A stretch of 64,000 nucleotides of DNA from Sulfoacidibacillus thermotolerans (GTDB lineage Bacteria; Bacillota; Bacilli; Alicyclobacillales; SLC66): assembly GCF_003144315.1 (NCBI RefSeq), contig NZ_MPDK01000002.1, positions 124,001-188,000 of the forward strand, given 5' to 3'. The position numbers were made by a program, and so were the translations under genes. This document shows, piece after piece, positions 35,310 through 43,438 of this stretch; position 1 is the first letter of the stretch; each line of letters begins with the position of its first letter. The notes under the pieces were generated by a model, which was given only the letters and a program-made list of their open reading frames with translations, ran no database searches and was not told where the DNA came from.

Positions 35310-35326
35310 GTTGCAAAATTTGCAAC
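35310..35326. promoter_or_regulatory. Palindromic operator candidate
   Basis: GTTGCAAAATTTGCAAC has 8-bp arms around one central base. It lies between the regulator's ribosome binding site and its promoter region. A half-copy TTGCAAC is at 35351-35357, inside the likely -35 (TTGCAA, then 16 nt to GATACT) of the divergent transporter gene. This suits an Xre-type repressor. Confidence 0.6.
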
Positions 35327-35401
35327 AAAGCGCAAATGGTCATGCACTTCTTGCAACGACCACTCATACGGTGATACTGAAGTCTATGAGGGGGAACCGA
35401 T

Positions 35402-36727
35402 ATGACGCAAACGAAATCCCTGCCCGTTTCTTCAGCTACTGGTGAAGATTCTACAACACCCTCGAAATTCCATGCGATTCTCGCGCATCAACGAACAGGA
35501 TGGCGCCGTTATAGCTGGATTCTATGGGCTCTGCTTGGACCTGGTATGCTCGCGATGATTGGAGACAACGACGCGGGCGGTGTGATCGAATACGCAGTCA
35601 CGGGCATTCAATTTGGCATTGGACTGTTCATCCCTTTGATTCTATGCCTTGCACCTCTCACCTTTACCATTCAGGAAATGACGATGCGTCTTAGCGCTGT
35701 GACACAGATTGGTTTTACAAAGCTAGTGTTCCGTCATTTTGGTCGTTTTTTTGGATATTATAGTTTAGCCACGTTAATGATTGAAAATCTACTTACGCTG
35801 ATGACCGAATTTATTGGTATGACAGCAGGTCTCATGATGATGGGTCTACCGCTTTGGGGAAGTGATTTACTCAGTCTGCTGCTCGTGGTTTCACTCGCAA
35901 TTTTTACAGGTTATTGGACGAAAGAGCGACTCGCATTATTTGTCAGTGCACTAAATGCTGTGTTTATCCTCGTCGCTTTTTTAACCCATCCCTCACTGTC
36001 TGCCGTCGCACACGCCTTTACGGCTTGGTCGATCCCCCATCACTTGCAAGGCAGCGTCATTTGGTTTGTCGTAGCAACGGTAGGCAACGCAATTGCACCA
36101 TGGATGATTTTTTTTCAAGGCAGCGCGGCGATTGATAAAGGAATTACTGCCAAGGAACTGCGACTCGGCCGCATTGATACCTTGATTGGCAGTCTCGTAC
36201 AGGTTTTCATCGCAGTCGCCATCGTCCTATGTGGAGCTGTTTTGTATGGGCATATCCAAAATGTGGCGTCTGTAGGGCCGACCGCGATCATTCATGCACT
36301 CTCGAGCAATGTAGGCAGGACAGCTGGCATTCTTTTTGGTTTTGGTCTCTTTAATGCAGGATTTTTAGCTAGTATCACGATTTCCCTCTCTTCTTCCTGG
36401 ACAGTGGCTGATGCATTTGGCTTTGCAAGAAGTCTCAATGACAAGATATCAACAGCTCCAAAATTTTATGCCGTTTATATTGGAAGCCTTGTAGCGGCAG
36501 CAGCAGCTATTTTAGTCCCTGGACTGCCACTCAATTTTATTGCAGTACTATCCCAAGCTTTAGGTGCCATGGTGATGATTCCTATTTTGCTCTTCCTCGT
36601 GATTTTGACGAGCAATCGAGAAATTATGGGTAACTATGCAAATGGGGGGTTCCAGCGGGTGTGGGGCTTTACAATAGCGCTAGTGCTCATCTCCCTAACA
36701 GTCACTTTAGTCATCCAAACTCTTTAG
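35402..36727 (+). CDS. Nramp-superfamily metal transporter, divergent (NRMT-like)
   Basis: 441 aa, about 11 membrane helices. In helix 1 the Mn/Fe Nramp motif DPGN is replaced by DNDAGG (GPGMLAMIGDNDAGG), and in helix 6 the usual metal-binding Met is absent (NAIAPWMIFFQGSAAIDKG has APW in its place). Loss of these ligands is described for Nramp-related proteins that carry Mg2+ or Mn2+ rather than Fe2+. The substrate here is therefore uncertain. GAGGGGG lies 6 nt before the ATG. It is likely under the divergent HTH-DUF1232 protein. Confidence 0.85.
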   Translation: MTQTKSLPVSSATGEDSTTPSKFHAILAHQRTGWRRYSWILWALLGPGMLAMIGDNDAGGVIEYAVTGIQFGIGLFIPLILCLAPLTFTIQEMTMRLSAVTQIGFTKLVFRHFGRFFGYYSLATLMIENLLTLMTEFIGMTAGLMMMGLPLWGSDLLSLLLVVSLAIFTGYWTKERLALFVSALNAVFILVAFLTHPSLSAVAHAFTAWSIPHHLQGSVIWFVVATVGNAIAPWMIFFQGSAAIDKGITAKELRLGRIDTLIGSLVQVFIAVAIVLCGAVLYGHIQNVASVGPTAIIHALSSNVGRTAGILFGFGLFNAGFLASITISLSSSWTVADAFGFARSLNDKISTAPKFYAVYIGSLVAAAAAILVPGLPLNFIAVLSQALGAMVMIPILLFLVILTSNREIMGNYANGGFQRVWGFTIALVLISLTVTLVIQTL

Positions 36728-36731
36728 GCAT

Positions 36732-36784
36732 CATCGAGTAGTCAGAATGAACGAGGCTGGCCTGTACATTCTGACTACTCGATG
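36732..36784. terminator. 18-bp perfect inverted repeat, bidirectional terminator
   Basis: CATCGAGTAGTCAGAATG (36732-36749) is exactly complementary to 36767-36784, with a 17-nt loop. It separates convergent genes. No T-run follows. Confidence 0.65.
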
Positions 36785-36799
36785 GCGATCTGTCCTTCA

Positions 36800-37132
36800 T
36801 TACTTGATTGCTCGAAATTCGTGAACCCAAGTAGGCATTCCTGGAGCAAACGGCATCCCAGGATGAACGGTCTGAAGATACTCTTGGTAACTCGCAAGAT
36901 CTAAAAATCCTTCTTTTTTTGCATCCTCGTCTGTCATCTCTCCAAGTTTCTGACGGTACACTTTTTCGACTAAAAAGCGGTGTTCACGAATCATCCACTG
37001 TTCACCCGGATCAGCATAGCGGCCGTTACGGCGAACCGCAGTCTTTTCGCCTCGCAAAATGCGCGCTACATCTTCCTCGCGCGTCACAAGTCGATCAATA
37101 GAACATGTCTTTGGTGGAAAACTCTCGCTCAT
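36800..37132 (-). CDS. ASCH-domain protein
   Basis: 110 aa from ATG 37132 (GAGAGGGG 8 nt upstream); the open frame reaches 37186 without a site. The pattern of an early polar core (CSIDRLVTREEDVARILRGEKTAVRR), a G-E-x-W region and a short C-terminal strand (TWVHEFRAIK) fits the ASCH/PUA-like beta-barrel of RNA-binding proteins. It is the last gene of the minus-strand run that begins with the MaoC genes. Assignment rests on pattern only. Confidence 0.6.
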   Translation of the reverse strand: MSESFPPKTCSIDRLVTREEDVARILRGEKTAVRRNGRYADPGEQWMIREHRFLVEKVYRQKLGEMTDEDAKKEGFLDLASYQEYLQTVHPGMPFAPGMPTWVHEFRAIK

Positions 37133-37182
37133 GCTGATTTCCCCTCTCTCAAGCAATCTAAGCGATTCAATTCCGACGAACC

Positions 37183-37608
37183 TCATTCAATCGAATGCGT
37201 TTCACCATTTAAAACGAGCAAAGCACGCAGTGGTGCACTGATAGAATGCGAAGCCGAGCAATACTTCTCTTGTGACAACTTAATCGCGCGCACAACTTTT
37301 TCAAGCGGTGCACCCGGTGCGTCAATTTCATATGTCAATGTAATCTGTGTAAATTTTTGCGGAATTTGTTCTGCCCGTTGTGCATCGATAACAACATCGA
37401 CACGCTGATAAGGAATTCGCATCCGTTCTAGAATCAATGTGACATCAATCCCCGTACATCCTCCAAGCCCCATGAGTAAAAGTTCCATCGGTCGTGGACC
37501 TTGATCTTCTCCTCCTGCGTCTCGTTTTGCATCAATCGTCACAACATGGTTCGAATCTGCAACAGCTTCAAAGCGGCGCTTTTCTTTCCAACTCACTCTT
37601 GCATGCAT
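37183..37608 (-). CDS. OsmC-like peroxiredoxin family protein
   Basis: 141 aa from ATG 37608 (GGTGGAG 4 nt upstream), which avoids running into cysteine synthase. The two OsmC catalytic cysteines are in MGLGGCTGIDVTLIL and KYCSASHSI, with Arg in RPMELLL. Family members reduce organic hydroperoxides with these cysteines or act on related thiol chemistry (YhfA subgroup). Next to a cysteine synthase it may serve thiol or peroxide balance, by inference. Confidence 0.87.
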   Translation of the reverse strand: MHARVSWKEKRRFEAVADSNHVVTIDAKRDAGGEDQGPRPMELLLMGLGGCTGIDVTLILERMRIPYQRVDVVIDAQRAEQIPQKFTQITLTYEIDAPGAPLEKVVRAIKLSQEKYCSASHSISAPLRALLVLNGETHSIE

Positions 37609-37625
37609 GTCACTCCACCGTCCTT

Positions 37626-38543
37626 TTAAAACAAATCCATGCTCAAATACCGTTCCCCTGTATCCGGACAAAGGGCAACCACCCGTTTATCCGGGCCAAA
37701 CTCACGAGCAACTTGTAAGGCAGTATGCACTACAGCGCCAGCCGATACACCGACAAGAAGTGCCTCTTCTCGCGCAAGACGCTTTGTCATGGCGATCGCC
37801 TCGTCATCAGATACTTGGAAAATACGATCGTATATTTTTGTGTTCAAAATAGAGGGAATAAAACCAGGACTCGTCCCCACAATCTTGTGTGAACCTGCTT
37901 GCCCACCGGAAAGCACAGGTGAACCTTTCGGCTCCACGACGAAAACTTTCAGGTGCGGTAGATTCGCCTTTAATACCTCGCCACACCCTGTAATCGTCCC
38001 GCCCGTTCCTGCGGACGCAACAAATGCGTCAAACTTGCGTTCTGTTTGCTCTAATAGTTCAAGCGCAGTCGTATGACGATGCGCATCTGGATTATCAGGA
38101 TTGTCAAACTGGGCGAGCAATAATGCGCGGTCTCCCATTTCTTCCTTTAGTTGCCTTGCTTTATCTACTGCACCGCTCATGCGCAAATTTCCTGGTGTAA
38201 GCACGACCTTCGCACCATACCCTTTTAAAATCGCAATGCGCTCCCAAGTCATCGTATCAGGCATGACAAGAATTGCATGATAACCTTTCGCCGCTGCAAC
38301 CATGGCAATGCCAATTCCCGTATTGCCACTCGTCGGTTCAATCAGCGTCATTCCTGGACGCAATCGCCCCTCCTGTTCTGCGGCTTCAATCATGCGCAGT
38401 GCAGGACGATCTTTTACACTTCCTCCAGGATTAAACTTCTCTAATTTAACCAGAATCTCCGCCGTAGACGAATCGGTGATTCGCTTTAAGCGCATAAGCG
38501 GAGTATTGCCAATCAACTCAGTAATCGACTGTACGACTTTCAT
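37626..38543 (-). CDS. cysK: Cysteine synthase (PLP)
   Basis: 305 aa. The PLP lysine lies in NPGGSVKDRPAL, the phosphate loop is GTGGTITGCGEVL, and the serine-binding loop is TSGNTG. ITELIGNTPLMRLKRI and a C-terminal PDTGERYLSMDLF complete the OASS pattern. It makes cysteine from O-acetylserine and sulfide; CysM-type use of thiosulfate or O-phosphoserine is not excluded. ATG 38543 has GGAGG 6 nt upstream. The OsmC gene starts 17 bp after its stop. Confidence 0.94.
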   Translation of the reverse strand: MKVVQSITELIGNTPLMRLKRITDSSTAEILVKLEKFNPGGSVKDRPALRMIEAAEQEGRLRPGMTLIEPTSGNTGIGIAMVAAAKGYHAILVMPDTMTWERIAILKGYGAKVVLTPGNLRMSGAVDKARQLKEEMGDRALLLAQFDNPDNPDAHRHTTALELLEQTERKFDAFVASAGTGGTITGCGEVLKANLPHLKVFVVEPKGSPVLSGGQAGSHKIVGTSPGFIPSILNTKIYDRIFQVSDDEAIAMTKRLAREEALLVGVSAGAVVHTALQVAREFGPDKRVVALCPDTGERYLSMDLF

Positions 38544-38569
38544 TTTTTACCTCCGCAGTGTGATGGAGA

Positions 38570-39919
38570 TCATGACTCACGTACTTTTGCCATTGTTGCT
38601 AAGCGCTCACGTTGATTTTCATACCCAGGTTTGCCAAGCAATGCAAACATGTTAGATTTATACATTTCCACACCAGGTTGATCAAACGGATTGACACCCT
38701 GTAAATAGGCGCTAACTGCAACTGCTTTTTCAAAGAAGTAAAACAAATACCCAAGTGAGGCTGCACTCATATCGTCTAATTCTAATAAAATCGTTGGTAC
38801 ACCGCCAGTTTGATGCGCGAGCATTGTTGCTTCAAGCGCTGTATCATTTACTTGTTGCAAGGGTCGACCCGCAAGATAATTGAGCCCATCAAGATCATCT
38901 GCTACCTCTTCAATCTGTAGTGATCTGCGAGGATTCTTTACTTTGATCACCGTTTCAAATAACGTGCGAGCGCCATCTTGCACAAATTGCCCAAGCGAAT
39001 GGAGATCTGTTGAAAAATCAGCACTCGCCGGATAAAGACCTTTTCCATCTTTCCCTTCACTTTCTCCAAATAGTTGTTTCCACCATTCACCAACATAATG
39101 TAGTGCTGGCTCGTACGTTACAAAAAGTTCGATCGCTTTGCCTTTTGCCCGCAAAATTTGACGTAAGGCGGCATAAGTATAGGCTGGATTTTTACGTACA
39201 TCAGATTCGCGAAGTTCACTTTGCGCCCGTTTCGCTCCTTGTAAAAGTGCATCTACATCAATGCCTGCTGCGGCAAGCGGCAATAACCCAACAGGAGTAA
39301 GCACAGAAAAACGTCCTCCAACATCATCAGGAATAACAAAAGTTTCATATCCCGCTTCATTCGCTAATTTACGCAGGGCTCCACGTTTTGCATCTGTTGT
39401 TGCATAGATTCTTTGCGCTGCTCCTTGTATTCCATAACGTTGTTCCATATATTGCTTGAGAGTTCGAAATGCAAGAGCAGGTTCAGTGGTCGTCCCAGAT
39501 TTTGAAATGACGTTGACTGCCACTTCATAATGATCAAGAAGTTCAAGCAACTCAGCTAAATACGTTGCGCTCATCTGATGACCTGCAAAGACCACTTGCA
39601 AAGGGCGTTGTTCGCGTGGTAACAAATCATGAAACGAATGTTGCAGCATGTGCAATGCTGCACGCGCACCTAGATAAGAACCGCCAATTCCAATCACAAC
39701 GAGTAAATTCGCTTGTTTTGCGATATTTTGCCCAGCTTCTTTGATGCGCTGCAACTCAATTGGATCAAATGAGCTCGGCAAATCCATCCACCCAAGAAAC
39801 TCATGCCCGGCACCTGATCGCTGTTCAAGCAAACGATGCGCCGTTTCAACAAACGGTTGTTGTAATTCTATTTCTTCCGGGGCCACAAAAGATTGTGTCC
39901 ATTCAACCAAACGAATCAT
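38570..39919 (-). CDS. pgi: Glucose-6-phosphate isomerase
   Basis: 449 aa. Recognisable pieces are VVIGIGGSYLGARAALHML, NVISKSGTTTEPALAFR, the late VEMYKSNMFALLGKPGYE and the GRPLQQVNDTALEATMLAHQTGGVPT region. It converts glucose-6-phosphate and fructose-6-phosphate. ATG 39919 is chosen; the TTG at 39928 is too near the AAAGGAG. It follows the hydrolase gene by 17 bp in the same run, so glycolysis is transcribed with lipid-type genes. Confidence 0.95.
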   Translation of the reverse strand: MIRLVEWTQSFVAPEEIELQQPFVETAHRLLEQRSGAGHEFLGWMDLPSSFDPIELQRIKEAGQNIAKQANLLVVIGIGGSYLGARAALHMLQHSFHDLLPREQRPLQVVFAGHQMSATYLAELLELLDHYEVAVNVISKSGTTTEPALAFRTLKQYMEQRYGIQGAAQRIYATTDAKRGALRKLANEAGYETFVIPDDVGGRFSVLTPVGLLPLAAAGIDVDALLQGAKRAQSELRESDVRKNPAYTYAALRQILRAKGKAIELFVTYEPALHYVGEWWKQLFGESEGKDGKGLYPASADFSTDLHSLGQFVQDGARTLFETVIKVKNPRRSLQIEEVADDLDGLNYLAGRPLQQVNDTALEATMLAHQTGGVPTILLELDDMSAASLGYLFYFFEKAVAVSAYLQGVNPFDQPGVEMYKSNMFALLGKPGYENQRERLATMAKVRES

Positions 39920-39936
39920 GAAATCCAAAACTCCTT

Positions 39937-40479
39937 TCAGTTAGACAATCGCTGTGCCTTTAGCACATTTTCCATCTGTAAAACAGCAAATTCATGTGCC
40001 TCTGGCGTTAAATCAGCCATCAAAGCAGGGTCAATCACCACTTGATAGCCACGATAATACGCACCTAAAGCGGTCGCATAACAGCAAATCGAAGTGCAGA
40101 CTCCGCAAACAAGTACCTCTTGAACTCCCTTTTCCTGTAGCCACATTGCAAGGGGCGTCTCAAAAAACGCATCGTATTTCGTTTTTGGCAGATATCGCAC
40201 TTGATCACTCTCGTAGGTCGCATAAAATTGGTTGAGCGGCTCAATCAATTGTGCACCTTTTGTGCCCGCCACACAGTGAACAGGCCACAATTGAAATTCT
40301 TTGTCATCTATCGCGTGCGCATCACACGCAAAGATGACAAAATCTCCATTTTGATGAGCGGTCTGTACGGCCTGCAGGATCGGATTCACTATCTTCTGTC
40401 CAGCTTCCCCGCATGGAAGTGCTCCGTCATCAGCAATAAAATCATAGGTCATATCAATCACAAGTAAAGCGCGCTGCAT
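39937..40479 (-). CDS. Isochorismatase-fold cysteine hydrolase (nicotinamidase-like)
   Basis: 180 aa. The triad is in LVIDMTYDFI (Asp), PKTKYDAFFETPL (Lys) and VLVCGVCTSICCYATA (Cys). Metal-binding DAHAIDDKEFQLWPVHCVAGT matches nicotinamidases, which turn nicotinamide into nicotinate for NAD salvage. The start ATG overlaps the reductase stop by one base (TAATG). Another amide hydrolase of the fold is possible. Confidence 0.85.
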   Translation of the reverse strand: MQRALLVIDMTYDFIADDGALPCGEAGQKIVNPILQAVQTAHQNGDFVIFACDAHAIDDKEFQLWPVHCVAGTKGAQLIEPLNQFYATYESDQVRYLPKTKYDAFFETPLAMWLQEKGVQEVLVCGVCTSICCYATALGAYYRGYQVVIDPALMADLTPEAHEFAVLQMENVLKAQRLSN

Positions 40480-41231
40480 TACACCCCGCCCCTTACATAT
40501 AAAACCTGACCTGTGATAAATGATGATTCATCCGCCGCAAAAAACAAAACTGCATTTGCCACATCTGCAGGAACCCCTACACGAAGGACGGCAGTTTCCT
40601 TTGCAGCCGCAGCTTTTAGTTCTTCATAAGCAAGACCCATGCGCGCTGCTGTAGCCTTTGTCATATCTGTTTCGATAAATCCGGGAGCTACCGCATTACA
40701 CGTGATGCCATAGCGTCCAAGTTCAATTGCGAGTGTCTTTGTCATTCCTTGAATTCCCGCTTTTGCTGCTGCATAATTTACCTGACCGCGATTACCCAGC
40801 GCCGATGTAGAAGAAAAATTAATAATGCGTCCATATTTTTGTGGAACCATCCATTTTTGTGCCGCTTGCGAACAAAGAAAGGTGCCTTTTAAATGCACAC
40901 CTAGCACGGCGTCAAAATCTTCTTCTGTCATTTTATAAACCAAGTTATCGCGAATAATGCCCGCGTTGTTGACAAGGATGTCAACACGTCCGAATTCCTC
41001 GATTGCTGCGGCAAAGAGCGCTTCTACTTGATCGCCCTTTTGCACGTCAGCACCGACTCCGATCGCTTCTCCACCTGCTTCCCGAATCTCGCGCACCGTT
41101 TGTTCTGTAAATTCCCGTGTAAGATCACACACGACCACTTTTGCACCATTTTGCGCAAACTGCTTCGCTGTTTCTGCCCCAATCCCTTTTCCTGCTCCTG
41201 TTACAACTGCTACGCGATTTAAAACCGTCAC
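40479..41231 (-). CDS. FabG-like 3-oxoacyl reductase (SDR)
   Basis: 250 aa, complete classical SDR: VVTGAGKGIGAETA, DLTRE (cofactor choice), NNAGIIRDNLVYKM, the SST-Y-K triad (NFSSTSALGNRGQVNYAAAKAG), and VAPGFIETDMT. This is the FabG/PhaB form, reducing 3-oxoacyl thioesters with NADPH. It overlaps the second hotdog gene by 4 bp. With the two MaoC-type genes it forms a likely three-step reduce/dehydrate set. Confidence 0.9.
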   Translation of the reverse strand: MTVLNRVAVVTGAGKGIGAETAKQFAQNGAKVVVCDLTREFTEQTVREIREAGGEAIGVGADVQKGDQVEALFAAAIEEFGRVDILVNNAGIIRDNLVYKMTEEDFDAVLGVHLKGTFLCSQAAQKWMVPQKYGRIINFSSTSALGNRGQVNYAAAKAGIQGMTKTLAIELGRYGITCNAVAPGFIETDMTKATAARMGLAYEELKAAAAKETAVLRVGVPADVANAVLFFAADESSFITGQVLYVRGGV

Positions 41232-41659
41232 TTTACATCAACCTCCCCTTGGTCAAAACGCAAGACCGCCGATCCCTTTACAGCCACTTCACCATTTTGC
41301 GTTTGCGCACTAACTTGAATAGATGCGAGCAGTCCGCTTGCTACAGGCTCGACTTTGGTAATCGTCCCAAGACAAGTGATGGTGTCGCCAGGCCTTACCA
41401 TTGCGCGAAAGCGTACACTAAAATCTAGAAGATCAGCTTCGTTACCTGCAAAGTCCGTCAACAATTGCCCAACATAGGCCATCGTAAGCATGCCATGAGC
41501 AATCACCCCGCCAAGTCCAACCTCTTTCGCAAATGACTCGACTGTGTGAATGGGATTAAAATCCCCGGAAGCTCCTGCATATTTTACTAGATCCACGTGT
41601 GAAATTGGCCCTTTGATTAGGGGAGGAAGTTCTTGACCAACTGTGATCTGCCGTTTCAT
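41228..41659 (-). CDS. MaoC-type (R)-enoyl hydratase/dehydratase
   Basis: 143-aa hotdog protein with the hydratase-2 motif SGDFNPIHTVESFAKEVGLGG and HGMLTMAYVGQLL (catalytic Asp and His). It is the catalytic partner in split dehydratases such as mycobacterial HadB. The ATG has GGGGGAG 4 nt upstream. It overlaps both neighbours by 4 bp, so the three proteins are made together. Confidence 0.88.
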   Translation of the reverse strand: MKRQITVGQELPPLIKGPISHVDLVKYAGASGDFNPIHTVESFAKEVGLGGVIAHGMLTMAYVGQLLTDFAGNEADLLDFSVRFRAMVRPGDTITCLGTITKVEPVASGLLASIQVSAQTQNGEVAVKGSAVLRFDQGEVDVK

Positions 41660-42093
41660 AACGCTCCCCCTTCTCTCCAGATGACATTCATCTTCGCAGT
41701 AAAAATAAGCTCCCCTTGTTTAGACTCACCCTTTTGTTCAAGGAGATAAAAAGTCATTCTACCCGATCCCCCGTTACGGGTGTATGTATCTGCCACGCGC
41801 ATGCTGCAAAGCACTTCTTCTCCCACATAGATCGGACGCTCAAAATGAAAAGCCTGTTCCCCGTGAATCAAACCATCCTTTTGAAGTTCAAATCCTTCAA
41901 TCGTACCATAGTCAAACGTCCTTGAAAAAGTCGGCGGTGCGATCATTCGCCCATACCGTGACTGCTTTGCCGCCTGATCATCGCGATATAATGGATTAAA
42001 ATCACCGATTGCGTCCGCAAACTTACGCACTGCCCCGCGCTCTACGAGATTCGCGACAGGCGTGGACCAACGGCCGATTACATCATCTGACAT
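41656..42093 (-). CDS. MaoC-N hotdog subunit (HadA-like)
   Basis: 145 aa from ATG 42093 (AGGAGG 10 nt upstream; ATG 42102 is too close). It has the hotdog features IGDFNPLYRDDQAAKQSRYG and APPTFSRTFDYG but lacks the catalytic Asp/His set, as in the non-catalytic half of split dehydratases (HadA/HadC). It likely pairs with the next gene's product to hydrate or dehydrate acyl thioesters. Confidence 0.8.
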   Translation of the reverse strand: MSDDVIGRWSTPVANLVERGAVRKFADAIGDFNPLYRDDQAAKQSRYGRMIAPPTFSRTFDYGTIEGFELQKDGLIHGEQAFHFERPIYVGEEVLCSMRVADTYTRNGGSGRMTFYLLEQKGESKQGELIFTAKMNVIWREGGAL

Positions 42094-42207
42094 GCCGTTC
42101 ATTCCTCCTGTAAAAACCTTGACTACATCATATCATGCAGGATCGGTTTTTTGTCCCCATTATGCTACAATCAGACTCGACTCTACAAACATGAGGACGG
42201 ATTATAG

Positions 42208-43377
42208 ATGAATGAAACGTTTCTAGCTACAGCACCGTTTGGACTTGAAGCTGTTGTCGCGCGCGAATTAGAAGAACTTGGGTTCCACGAGCGCTCCGTT
42301 GAAAACGGGAGAGTGTTTTTTTCTGCGGACGCACTAGGCGCTTTGCGTAGCAATTTATGGTTGCGCACGGCAGATCGCGTCTTATGGGTAGTCGGACAAT
42401 TTGAAGCGCGGACATTTGATGAACTCTTTGAAGGCGTAAAAGCGCTGCCCTGGGCGGATTGGTTGCCTCGTAACGCGCATTTCCCCGTTGAGGGTCGTTC
42501 TGTAAAATCACAGTTGTCCAGTGTTCCTGCTTGCCAATCGATCGTCAAAAAAGCGATTGCGACAAAACTTTCGCAAACCTATCACGATTCATGGCTTGAG
42601 GAGACAGGACCAACGTATGCAATTGAAGTGTCACTCTTAAAAGATCAAGTAACTCTTGCAATCGATACGAGCGGGCCTGGTCTACACAAACGCGGTTATC
42701 GCGTACAAACCGGACCAGCGCCGATTAAAGAAACCCTTGCTGCTGCACTCGTGCTTTTAAGCAGATGGCGCTCGCATCGACCATTTGCTGATCCAATGTG
42801 CGGGTCTGGTACAATTGCCATCGAGGCCGCATGGATTGGTGCAGGAATTGCACCCGGGTTACTGCGCTCGTTTAGTATGGAATCTTTTGGTTGGTTGTCT
42901 GCGAAAGCAATTCGCCAACTGCGGTCAGAAGCAGAAGAGATCAAAGCAAATGCTCCCAAACTGCAGATTTTAGCGAGTGACATCGATGCGCAAGCCGTTG
43001 CACTCACTACACAACACGCTCAGTTAGCCGGAGTTGCTGAATACTTACATATCGCGCAACAACCTCTTAAGCGGTTTGACTGGAATGAGCCTTACGGCTG
43101 TCTTGTGAGCAATCCTCCTTACGGAGAGCGCATGGGAGAAGATCGCGAAGTGCGATTACTCTATCGCGAACTTGGTGAAATCATGCGAAAGCATGAGACT
43201 TGGTCAGCATTTATCCTCACTTCGCACCCATTATTTGAGCGATTGTACGGGAAACGCTCCGATAAAAACCGCAAGCTGTATAACGGGCGAATTGAATGTC
43301 ATTTTTATCAGTATCTCGGTCCTTTACCTCCACTTCCCCAAAAGCAACAGGAACAAATTCCCCCTGAGAAACAATGA
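42208..43377 (+). CDS. THUMP-domain RNA methyltransferase (RlmL/YpsC family)
   Basis: 389 aa. A THUMP domain (about 50-150) follows the start ATAPFGLEAVVARELEELGF. The methyltransferase part has PFADPMCGSGTIAIEAA and the catalytic NPPYGERMGE motif. It adds a methyl group to a guanine N2 of 23S rRNA in relatives. It stands alone, divergent from the MaoC genes, with GAGGACGG upstream of ATG. A hairpin follows. Confidence 0.92.
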   Translation: MNETFLATAPFGLEAVVARELEELGFHERSVENGRVFFSADALGALRSNLWLRTADRVLWVVGQFEARTFDELFEGVKALPWADWLPRNAHFPVEGRSVKSQLSSVPACQSIVKKAIATKLSQTYHDSWLEETGPTYAIEVSLLKDQVTLAIDTSGPGLHKRGYRVQTGPAPIKETLAAALVLLSRWRSHRPFADPMCGSGTIAIEAAWIGAGIAPGLLRSFSMESFGWLSAKAIRQLRSEAEEIKANAPKLQILASDIDAQAVALTTQHAQLAGVAEYLHIAQQPLKRFDWNEPYGCLVSNPPYGERMGEDREVRLLYRELGEIMRKHETWSAFILTSHPLFERLYGKRSDKNRKLYNGRIECHFYQYLGPLPPLPQKQQEQIPPEKQ

Positions 43378-43384
43378 CCTATAC

Positions 43385-43430
43385 TGGTTGCGAGGTTTTC
43401 GGTTATGAATTGCTCGCAACCAACTTTTAT
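43385..43430. terminator. Terminator between the methyltransferase and metH
   Basis: TGGTTGCGAG (43385-43394) pairs with CTCGCAACCA (43413-43422), followed by ACTTTTAT. It serves the plus-strand gene and lies just after the minus-strand metH stop. Confidence 0.7.
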
Positions 43431-43438
43431 CACTTGTG

